DNA of 64,000 bases from contig NC_134577.1 in assembly GCF_050947875.1 (NCBI RefSeq), positions 71,861,139-71,925,138 on the forward strand. The letters are read 5' to 3'. Of the stretch, positions 23,374 through 31,924 are shown piece after piece (the stretch's first letter is position 1; each line of letters opens with the position of its first letter). The translations under genes were made by a program, and so were the position numbers. Under the pieces are notes generated by a model. That model was not told where the DNA came from. It did no database searches and worked only from the letters and a program-made list of their open reading frames with translations. The DNA comes from Dermacentor variabilis (lineage: Eukaryota; Arthropoda; Arachnida; Ixodida; Ixodidae).

Positions 23374-23494
23374 TGGCACGCACTAGTTACGCTAGAGGTC
23401 GAGGAAGAAGAAGTGTGCGTGGTAGCTGCTGCAAAGACGAACTGTAAACGGCTGTTCGCTTAGAACTGACTGGCTGGCTTTTCCTCTCGTGACA
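23374..23494 (+). repeat. 5' LTR of the gypsy element (121 bp)
   Basis: Starts TG and ends CA. It matches 28582-28702 with one noticed difference (GCAAAGACG versus GCAAACACG). The LTR would carry the promoter and the polyadenylation signal, but I see no clear TATA box or AATAAA within it. Confidence 0.93.
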
Positions 23495-23497
23495 AAC

Positions 23498-23515
23498 TGG
23501 TGGAGGTGCTGGGTA
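23498..23515 (+). promoter_or_regulatory. Candidate primer-binding site
   Basis: TGGTGGAGGTGCTGGG begins 3 nt after the 5' LTR and starts with TGG, the complement of a tRNA CCA end. I could not match the remainder to a tRNA from memory, so the primer is unassigned. Confidence 0.5.
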
Positions 23516-23527
23516 CGCATCCATCGT

Positions 23528-24892
23528 ATGCCTACGGGTCCTGAACCAGAAGCTACCGACGCCAGTACCTCGGGGATGGCAGAAATCTATCGAAGCAGCC
23601 GTCGCCTCCAAGGTCTTCCACCGCAATACAGTCCCCTGGCAAGCTCCGTGAGGAAGATGTCAACAACTACCGCAAGCCAAACCGAGGTGATCCCAAATGC
23701 TCCCGTACCATGCATTCTCAACGCGCCTCGCACGCCTAACCCGTTCCATGGCGACGCCTTTGAGGACGTTGAAGACTGGTTGGACCATTTCGACCGGGTC
23801 GCCGCCTTTAACGACTGGGACGATCGCCGTAAGTTGAAGAACGTCTACTTTTCCCTTTTAGACGCGGCGAGAGTATGGTACGAGAACCACGAAGCCTCAT
23901 TTACCAGCTGGCAGGAGTTTTACCGACTGCTATGCGAAGCCTTCTGCACTCCCGAAAGGAAAGAAAGAGCCGAACAGGCACTGTCTTCGAGGTTCCAAAT
24001 GCCAAACGAAACCGTCGCCATGTTCGTCGAAGACATGACGCGATTGTTCCGTCGGGCGGACCCACTAATGCCAGAAGACAAGAAGGTGCGTCTGTTAATG
24101 CGAGGCGTAAAGGAACAGCTTTTCGCGGGCCTCGTGCGTAATCCTCCTGCAACAGTCTCTCAGTTCGTTCGTGAGGCAACAGTTATGGAACGTATGCTTC
24201 GGCAGCGGCTCTCGCAGTATGAACGCCAGACCACCATGACTGCTGCATGCTCTCTCGTACCTGCAAATGATGACAGGGAGTCACTTACCGAGCTAATACG
24301 ACAAATTGTTCGAGAAGAACTGCAAAAGTACTATGCATCGGCTTCGACACCTCCTAGTGCCGCGGTTCTTACGGATGTCATTCGAGAAGAAATCGGCAAA
24401 GTGGTTTATCCCTCGCCACCAACACGACCCGAACCTCCCACGTTCTCGTACGCGGAGGCTCTTCGGGCTTGCGCGCCGTCGACGGGCCGTTTTTCGCAGC
24501 CGCCTGCTGGGATTTCTCGACGCTCCCAAAGTCCAATCCACCGCACGAATCCGCCAGCACCCTTTCATCCTGGTCCGCGCAAATCTACAGTATGGCGCGC
24601 CCCCGACAACAGTCCGTTGTGCTATCACTGCGGGGAGGCTGGTCACATGTATCGCGATTGCCAGTACCGACGGATTGGTCTGCGGGGATACCATCCGGAC
24701 GCCCGTTGCCCGCGCTATGGCGAACGCCCGCACGAAATCGAGAAATACTTAGAAAGTAACCGGCTTCCTCCTGCCCAACAGCGAAGACAGTCACGGTCGC
24801 CTTCACCTCGTCGGTACGTGTCACCGAACCGTGCTCGACCCGCCTTTGATTCCGCTGGAGTCAACGGTGGAAGCCCGCGCCGGGGAAACTGA
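23528..24892 (+). CDS. Gypsy Gag polyprotein (454 aa)
   Basis: The frame is open from inside the LTR, but the first ATG is at 23528, so I start there. The capsid-like retrotransposon gag domain spans roughly residues 70-220 (WLDHFDRVAAFNDWDD ... W-E-FYRLLCEAF ... LLMRGVKEQLF). The CCHC zinc knuckle lies at C365-X2-C-X4-H-X4-C (codon 24620 onward). An Arg/Ser-rich basic tail follows. It would form the particle shell and bind genomic RNA. The terminal codons read CGG-GGA-AAC-TGA, placing a GGGAAAC heptamer exactly at the stop (see the frameshift site). The frame is intact. The minus-strand and plus-strand frames of 140-150 codons within it are shadows. Confidence 0.93.
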   Translation: MPTGPEPEATDASTSGMAEIYRSSRRLQGLPPQYSPLASSVRKMSTTTASQTEVIPNAPVPCILNAPRTPNPFHGDAFEDVEDWLDHFDRVAAFNDWDDRRKLKNVYFSLLDAARVWYENHEASFTSWQEFYRLLCEAFCTPERKERAEQALSSRFQMPNETVAMFVEDMTRLFRRADPLMPEDKKVRLLMRGVKEQLFAGLVRNPPATVSQFVREATVMERMLRQRLSQYERQTTMTAACSLVPANDDRESLTELIRQIVREELQKYYASASTPPSAAVLTDVIREEIGKVVYPSPPTRPEPPTFSYAEALRACAPSTGRFSQPPAGISRRSQSPIHRTNPPAPFHPGPRKSTVWRAPDNSPLCYHCGEAGHMYRDCQYRRIGLRGYHPDARCPRYGERPHEIEKYLESNRLPPAQQRRQSRSPSPRRYVSPNRARPAFDSAGVNGGSPRRGN

Positions 24893-24919
24893 AAACGGCG
24901 ACCTCCGGGGGTGAAGCCG
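24883..24919 (+). promoter_or_regulatory. Probable programmed -1 ribosomal frameshift site (gag-pol)
   Basis: GGGAAAC at 24883-24889 fits the X-XXY-YYZ rule in the gag frame (G-GGA-AAC) and directly precedes the gag TGA at 24890-24892. Six nucleotides later a hairpin is possible: 24896-24899 pairs with 24916-24919 (CGGC/GCCG), and 24901-24903 with 24910-24912 (ACC/GGT), closing a 6-nt loop. The -1 frame is open from the heptamer through the whole pol N-terminus. All three parts agree in position and phase. Function is inferred, not shown. Confidence 0.8.
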
Positions 24920-26355
24920 CTGTCATGCGAACCGTCAAATATCCTCCGCCGACGCCATCCCCTCGCGACGTACCACTGACGCCTTCATTCGCAACTGCAA
25001 AAAAAACTTCTGCTGCTATTACTGCTTCAATCGACGGTTATCCAGTAACTGCACTTGTAGATACGGGAGCTGACTACTCGGTTATGAGTGCCTCACTGGC
25101 GACTCGGCTACGCAAGGTGCTGACAGCGTGGGACGGCCCACATCTGATTACGGCCGGAGGACACCTCGTGTCACCCATTGGACGATGCACCGCCAGACTT
25201 GCAATTTCTACTTCGACTTTCGTAGCGTCTTTCCTTGTGCTGCCCAAGTGTTCTCGGCTAGTTATACTGGGCATGGATTTTCTCCAGGAATATGGGGCGA
25301 TCATTAACCTTCGTGACTTGTTCGTGACTTTTTCTAACTATGTTTCTTCGGATTCGAATGTGGCGGATGAACATCACCGCGCGGCTTTACGCGTGGTCGA
25401 TCACTGCGTGACGTTACCGCCTCGAAGTAGCATCTTCGTCCTCGTTGAATGCCCTCAAGAACAACTAGGAATAGGCATCGCCGAAGGTAACCTCACCATA
25501 TTGCTGGATCGCGAAGTCGGCGTCGCGCGAGGTCTCGTAGAGCTCCAACATAGGCAAACCACGATTCTAGTTACGAACTTCAGTGGCGAATACAAACACT
25601 TTGCGAGGCATACCACCATGGCCTACTTTAAAACGGTGGCCGAGTCCAACGCCTGTGCTTCGGTAACGACAATCTCGATTCCGGAACCCAGCGATGTGGA
25701 CTTGACCAGTCACATCAACGTCAACCCACAGCTCGACCAAGACGAGAAGGAGAGGCTCCTTACTCTGCTATCGTCATTTAGCGACTGTTTCGCCACCACG
25801 TCGAAGGTCAAACAGACTTCTTTAATCAAACACAGAATCATCACTGAACCGACCGTCCAACCTGTTCGCCAACACGCTTATCGCGTGTCGCAAAGAGAAC
25901 AGGATGCTATTCGTCATCACGTGAAACAAATGCTCGACGATGATGTCATTCAACCATCGACAAGTCCTTGGGCTTCACCTGTTGTATTAGTTAAAAAGAA
26001 AGACGGTTCACTAAGATTCTGTGTCGATTATCGCAAACTGAACAAGGTCACGAAAAAAGACGTTTACCCACTTCCTCGAATTGACGACTCCTTGGATCGC
26101 CTGCGACATGCCCGTTACTTTTCTTCAATGGATCTACGTAGTGGGTACTGGCAAATTGAAGTTGACGAACGGGACCAGGAAAAAACGGCGTTTATAACAC
26201 CCGACGGTCTCTATCAATTTAAGGTCCTCCCTTTTGGATTGTGTTCCGCTCCGGCCACATTTCAACGCATGATGGACACAGTTTTATCTGACCTCAAGTG
26301 GAACTCGTGTTTAGTCTACTTAGACGATGTAGTTGTTTTTTTCCACCACGTTTGA
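24883..26355 (+). pseudogene. Gypsy Pol, first segment: protease and N-terminal reverse transcriptase (ends at frameshift)
   Basis: Pol is in the -1 frame relative to gag. The first ATG in frame is 24925, but translation is more likely by frameshifting at 24883-24889. The retropepsin motif LVDTGADYS has its catalytic Asp at 25060-25062, and an ILGMDFL-like second protease block follows near 25270. RT starts around the SPWASPVVLVKKKDG block (about 25970) and continues through FCVDYRKLNK, DLRSGYWQIEV (first catalytic Asp region) and FGLCSAPATFQRMM to YLDD at 26317-26328. Shortly after, a run of seven T (26336-26342) shifts the frame and a stop follows at 26353-26355. One T too many is the simplest explanation, because the remainder of pol is open in the next frame. 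Confidence 0.9.
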
Positions 26356-28441
26356 ACAACACATCCAGCGGCTTGAGGCGGTTCTTCAAGCTATCCGCAC
26401 TGCCGGCCTCTCCCTGAAGCCCGAAAAATATCACTTTGGCTACGAGGAGCTCAAATTTCTAGGTCATATTGTCAGCAGCACCGGTGTGCGCCCTGACCCT
26501 GACAAAGCCCTGGCAGTTGCTCTGTTCCCGATACCGAAGACAAAACACGATGTCCGCCGATTTTTAGGGCTTTGCGCGTATTACCGCCGTTTTGTACCCA
26601 ATTTTTGTGAAATTGCCGAACCTTTGCAACGACTCATCAAGAACGACGTCACATTTGTTTGGGGCCCAGCACAATCCGACGCCTTCCACGACCTTCAGCG
26701 ACGTCTACAGACACCACCGATCCTTGGTCACTTTGACACCGAGGCTGACACAGAAGTGCATACTGATGCTAGTAACGTTGGTATCGGAGCGACACTCGTT
26801 CAGTTTCAAGCTGGTGTTGAGCGTGTTATTGCGTATGCCAGCCGAACCTTGTCCGCTGCTGAAAAAAACTACTCAGCAACTGAAAAAGAATGTCTGGCAG
26901 TCATATGGGCTATCCAGAAGTTCCGCCTATACCTGTACGGACGCCCCTTCCGTGTCGTCAGCGACCACCACTCTCTCTGCTGGCTGGCGAATCTCAAAGA
27001 TCCTTCAGGCCGTCTCGCACGATGGAGCCTTCGGTTACAGGAATTTGATGTGACCATCGTCTATAAGTCTGGCCAGAAACACACTGACGCCGACTGTCTC
27101 TCCCGCGCCCCCGTCGAACCCGCACCACTAGATACTGACGACGATTCTGGTTTTCTTTGCACTCTTCCGTCTTTAAACCTTGCTCAACAGCAACGCCAAG
27201 ATTCCGAGCTCCAGCCCTTGATTGAATACCTTGAAGGACACCGCCCACAACCCCCACGGCTGTTCGCGCGCCACTTGTCCTCTTTCTGCCTACGTGGCGA
27301 CATCCTATACAAGCGGAACTTTCACCCTACGGCAGCCGTTTTCCTGCTCGTTGTTCCCGCTACTCTCCGCGACGACGTTCTACGTGCATGCCATGACGAA
27401 CCAACGTCCGGGCATCTTGGTTTCACGCGTACTCTCGCGAGGATCAAGCAGAAGTACTATTGGCGAAAACTCACAAAAACCGTGAAGCAGTACGTCAGAA
27501 GTTGTCGAGATTGCCAGCGCCGCAAAGTTCCACCACTAAAACCAGCCGGTCTGCTTCAGCCTGTCCGACCTCCTTGCTCACCTGTTGAACAAGTCGGGAT
27601 GGATTTACTTGGCCCATTTCCCAAGTCTTCGGCTGATAACCGCTGGATCGTCGTCGCCACCGATTACCTCACTCGATACTGCGAAACACAAGCCGTTCAG
27701 CGAGCTACTGCTTCAGATGTTGCAAACTTCTTTATCAAAAATATCGTCCTTCGACATGGTGCTCCCGCTGTCGTCATCACAGATCGTGGTACGGCCTTCA
27801 CTGCCCAGTTGGTCCGAGACATTCTGCAGCTGAGCGGAACAACGCACCGTACGGCAACTGCGTATCACCCGCAGACTAACGGTTTAACAGAGCGTCTCAA
27901 CAAAACGATTGCGGATATGCTTTCCATGTATGTTGCCACGGATCATAAAAATTGGGACGAACTGCTCCCGTATGTGACATTCGCGTACAACACTGCCTTA
28001 CAAGAAACCACCGGGTTTCCTCCTTTTCGTCTGGTCTACGGACGCGACGTCACCACTATGCTCGACGTGATGCTCCTACCAACTTCGTCTCAACCTACCA
28101 CAACCTATACAGACGCCTTTGTTCAGCGTGCCGAAGCGGCGCGGCACCTTGCGCGGCAACGAATTCTATCCCGACAAAGTCAAGATGCTCGTCGATACAA
28201 CATATGCCATCGAGACGTCACATACAACCCGGGAGATCTTGTATGGGTTTGGACCCCTATACGTCAACGAGGCCGGTCAGAAAAATTATTGCGCCGATAC
28301 TTTGGACCCTACCTAGTTTTGCGTCGTCTAAGTCCTGTCAACTACGAAGTTATTCCAGCCGACACTTCGCACCACTCCCGTAGACCACGTTCCTCTGACA
28401 TTGTTCATGTTACCAGGATGAAGCCTTACCTTTCGCGCTGA
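26336..28441 (+). pseudogene. Gypsy Pol, second segment: RT thumb, RNase H, integrase (frameshifted from first segment)
   Basis: An open frame of about 700 codons continues directly from the disrupted RT. The FLGHIV RT block lies near 26457 and the RNase H HTDAS motif (catalytic Asp 26765-26767) follows, with the conserved TEKECLA segment. Next is an integrase HHCC zinc-binding region (H...H...CRDC near 27390-27520). The catalytic triad is Asp at 27602, Asp at 27782 and Glu at 27890, which gives the expected D,D(35)E spacing. A GPY/F-like RYFGPYLV block lies near 28295. The segment ends TGA 28439-28441. No independent start is likely, so it would be expressed only as part of an unshifted Pol. 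In this copy the segment is separated from its start. Confidence 0.92.
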
Positions 28442-28581
28442 CTCTCATCCACAAACTTTGTGATGCGGCCCCTGTCGTCTCGTCCGTTGTCTTTCTCATT
28501 TCTTTTATTTTTCCTTGTGGCATTTAACATCTCCCCAACTTTATTTATTTATTTCTTCTTTCTTTTTGGAGGGAGGGGTAA
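28442..28581 (+). promoter_or_regulatory. Gypsy 3' untranslated leader with polypurine tract
   Basis: A T-rich non-coding stretch ends in GGAGGGAGGGGTAA at 28568-28581, directly before the 3' LTR. A purine run in this position primes plus-strand DNA synthesis in LTR elements. No env-like frame occurs here. Confidence 0.88.
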
Positions 28582-28702
28582 TGGCACGCACTAGTTACGC
28601 TAGAGGTCGAGGAAGAAGAAGTGTGCGTGGTAGCTGCTGCAAACACGAACTGTAAACGGCTGTTCGCTTAGAACTGACTGGCTGGCTTTTCCTCTCGTGA
28701 CA
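28582..28702 (+). repeat. 3' LTR of the gypsy element (121 bp)
   Basis: Begins TGGCACG, ends GTGACA, and is followed by ATAT, matching the four bases before the 5' LTR (23370-23373). One base differs from the 5' LTR. Confidence 0.93.
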
Positions 28703-29215
28703 ATATATATAACGCGATAGCATTAATTGCCCCGTGTCGCAGAAAATCCACCGTCGGCGGCGTTGTCCGTGAGAAAAAAAATAATAGCGAAGCACAATCA
28801 CGCAAGCCCTCCACCTGGCCCGGAGGTGTTGCCGCACTAACTGGATTTCTCAAAGTAAGATGCGCCACAAAATTCGTAAAGTCCGACTAACAAGTACCTA
28901 TAGACATGATAGCGTCGGATTACAATTTGAACGCACCAGGCAATAACTTGAATATACGAGCAAACGTAATTTCTTTACGCGGAAACACGAACACAAGCCC
29001 CTTCTTCCTTGCTTACGGAAGTATGAACCATCGATTAGTCACTATAGTTGCAGCCTCTGCCATTGTGCTGCACTGCCGCCGGGATCGACCCAACATTGTT
29101 TTCTATTGGGCCTCATGTCACAGAATATCCGGTGTCGCTGTCGGCATCAACGGAGCCCGATAACACTATCGCATTCCGCTCTTAAAGGTGAAGCTTAAGC
29201 ATCCTCCAAGTTTTC
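28703..29215. repeat. Probable interspersed repeat (MITE-like), unassigned
   Basis: Left edge has ACGCGATAGCATTAATTG and right edge has ACACTATCGCATTCCGCTC followed by a GGTGAAGCTTAAGC word. The GCGATAG/CTATCGC words face each other, as inverted ends would. Internal frames are short. The composition and facing ends suggest a non-autonomous DNA element of about 500 bp, but I see no clean TIR or TSD. Confidence 0.4.
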
Positions 29216-31751
29216 TTTTTTTCTAGCGTTCTTGTTTAGATCTTAAAATCATTTTTCTTCCTCAAACCTTCAACTGCCTTTTATCACTAGTGTGCATCTG
29301 CTACATGGCGGTCTACCTGTTGTAATAACATTTAACTGCAAAGCAAAATGTGCACGTATCGACACCACGCGGTGCGCATGTCGCATCAGGCGTCACCTCG
29401 CCAACTAGGATGCGTTTGTAGGGCATTTTTCCGCTGTTTGCTAGCAAGCGATGGTGTCGGTCAGTGGTAGGGTATCTGATTCCCACGCAGTAGTGGGGCC
29501 TGGGCGCATTTTCCTTTCTTTTTACCATTCCCGGCGATAGCTGCTACGGACACCGGCGGCGGAGGCCGCGGCGGACACCATCGTCAACCGAAACGGCACA
29601 ACTTCCGCGGTTGAACTTTTCGCTTTAGAGCGCAGCTCCTGTTGCGCTGAGAAGTTTGCTTCCACTCGGCACGTCTATTCCCTTCGGTGTCACTCGAGAG
29701 AGTGACGACAGAGTGACCTTAAACACGTGTGCCATCTAGCAACACCGTCCTACAACTTCTCAATTACAAATTTGTAGGGCCCCTTAAATAGCCTCCCAAT
29801 CAAGCATTTATTTTGTGCTCAAGTGTCACTAGTTGTTTTTTCCAAGGAAAAACAATAATTTCCGCGAAATTCGCGGTATATGAGAGATGCGCGCTTGCGC
29901 GCCGCTACTCAAGCGCCTCCAAGCAAGCTTTGAAATACATGCGGCTGCATTCGTTTATCGCCGCATCGTAGAAGGCCTCGCCATGTATAGGATGGCTCGA
30001 GAGGTTTCGCGACCTAACTAACGTGGTGTGATAAGCATCAGCATCTGCGGACGCAAGAATGATTCGTCAGCGGCGTGTACTCCTGATGCCACGACCATCT
30101 CATACTGTGAAGCCTTGTATCGAGTTACTGCCGCTAGTAAAGCCTTGTATTTGGGGCTATTCACTCAGGAGCGCTTCAGTAGCGGCACGCGAGCCAGTAT
30201 GTATTTCGTATTTTTAATGTTTCGCGCGATTTTCTTCTTTCTCGGAAAAACCAACTATGCAAAGCTGAGAAAGAAAGAAATGCTTGATTCGGAGGTTGTT
30301 TGAGGTGCCCTACAACATTCTATATGACAGGTTTGCGATTGAAGCAATACTAATTATGTTCGCTAATTAAAAACAAATAATTAGGACTTAGGGATGAAAT
30401 AAATACTAGCTGTAAGTACATAGGACTGGGGCTGCTATGCAGTCGGTACGATTTCTCTATAGCTCTTGGATCTTTTTCTCTGAGATATTCGTCCAAGTTA
30501 ACTGGGACACCCGGTGTGAGCGTACTTTTCGTAGTAAAATGAGTCACATGTGACTGGGCAAGCACAATCGCCGTTATAATTTCTTTAGATTGCCCCGCAA
30601 TCTATTCGATAAACGCATACGCCGGCAACGCCACGTGGGCGCCATCTGCGTTTTCAGACAGCACAGCGTTGCCGCTGGGCGCTATGTGAAAGTTATTGAA
30701 CCGCTTCATTTCTGGTGCCCAAGTATTTGCATAACAAAAGACCCCGCAACAGAAAAAGCGAGGGTAGAAACCAGTGGGGTTCTTGCTGACGCGAGACAGG
30801 ACCTTTCGTGACTCATCGATGTTGCCTTTTTTTTCAGCGACAGTGAATATATCAGACGCCTAGCCCTATGTATTGCGCTCCAACCTCACTCCCACCGCTT
30901 TTTTTATTGTGGCTTATAAGTAGATAAAACCATATGGTGTGTAATGGCGTCCCATGTAGCCTTCCATCGCCTTTGAGAGCTAGCACTGGATGGATGCTCT
31001 TACGTGGAATACACCTGTACAGGATAGCCCGGAGAACGAGCCTATGCGTGCACAGGGGAACGAATATCGCCCTCTGCAGCTCTAGCACTGTGATTGCGAA
31101 TCCGTTACCGTATTCAGAGCTTTTCGTTAGCAAGTGCTCCTGGCCACTGGCGGCCGCTTTCGCTAAGGATACGTTTAGCATCAGGATTGTCTGGAGACGG
31201 CTCTTAGAAAGGCTTCTGTTTTTAGATTTTGAGGGGTACGAGCCCAGTTCTTTTAAAAGCTAATATTTGCTAGATGGACCTTCCTGAAATTTTCTGGCCA
31301 TGGTGGCTGCTGCTGGGTAGTTCTGTACTACGAATGTGCGGCTCGCAGGCTCGATTCTTCACGGAACTGTGCGGTGAAACAACAAAACAACAAACGCTAC
31401 GCTAATAATATCCTCAGTGCATCAACTATAGGCACTTTCGAGCGCGCAAGCTCCGTATGAGGGCCAAACCTTCTATACTTTTTTTCCCCTGTTGTTTGTC
31501 ATGCTGGTTCTGGCAGCTTCTTGCCGAATGAGGTAGGCCGGTCCTAGAGAAAGTGCAGTAGTAAACAGGGCTGCTGATCCTGCAGATCGCGTGACGTAAA
31601 GTGGGCCCTTCCCGGAGACCGCGTAATCCACGGTATATCGGAGGTCACGTGGGCACATGTGGGAGGTTCTTTTTTTTGGGGGGGGGGATCTTGTCGGTCT
31701 GCGGGGAACCTGCACGCGTAATCGTTGTCGGGGAAGCTGTGCTGCTGAATG
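29216..31751. other. No gene recognised
   Basis: Short frames only. A tRNA-like fragment near 29450-29500 (GGTCAGTGGTAGGGTATC then CCACGC) and another near 31300-31370 (GGCTCGCAGGCTCGATTC) are possible eroded SINE heads, too weak to call. A G-run lies at about 31679-31687. Confidence 0.45.
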
Positions 31752-31924
31752 CACTACCAAGTGTTCACTTCCACTACCAAGTGTTTCATTGCACTACCAA
31801 GTGTTCGTACTACCAAATGTTTCCACTACCCAGTGTATAATTGCACTGCCAAGTGTTTGCACTACCAATTGTTCTCACTACCAAGTGTTTGCACAACCAT
31901 GTGTTTAATTGCACTACCAAGTGT
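31752..31924. repeat. Ten-copy array of CACTACCAAGTGT units with 16- or 20-bp spacing
   Basis: Units start at 31752, 31772, 31792, 31808, 31824, 31844, 31860, 31876, 31892 and 31912, so every step is exactly 16 or 20 bp. The core CACTACCAAGTG is itself a small palindrome (CACT/AGTG arms, ACCA loop). The linker is about TTTG in short steps and about TTTAATTG in long ones. Cores vary by 0-2 substitutions. Too regular for chance. It is not a CRISPR array, since the spacers are only a few bases. Confidence 0.9.

Larger units (their letters stand above)
23374..28702 (+). mobile_element. Complete Ty3/gypsy LTR retrotransposon (gag-pol, no env)
   Basis: The 5.3-kb element is bounded by two 121-bp direct repeats (23374-23494 and 28582-28702) that begin TGGCACG and end GTGACA. 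Only one mismatch was noticed. ATAT flanks both sides as a 4-bp target duplication. Gag (zinc knuckle), protease, RT with YLDD, RNase H and integrase occur in the order PR-RT-RH-IN, which defines Ty3/gypsy. No envelope frame follows integrase and no chromodomain is evident. A GPY/F-like block ends the integrase. The LTRs are short for this group. One extra T in the RT disrupts pol, so this copy is probably not autonomous. The near-identical LTRs indicate a recent insertion. Confidence 0.95.

Noticed and set aside
29440..29500. Eroded tRNA or SINE head
   Set aside because: Only a short GGTCAGTGGTAG-like match; the rest does not align with the SINE family or fold as a tRNA.
31752..31924. CRISPR-like repeated array
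   Set aside because: Spacers are only a few bases and nearly identical, and the context is a eukaryotic genome.
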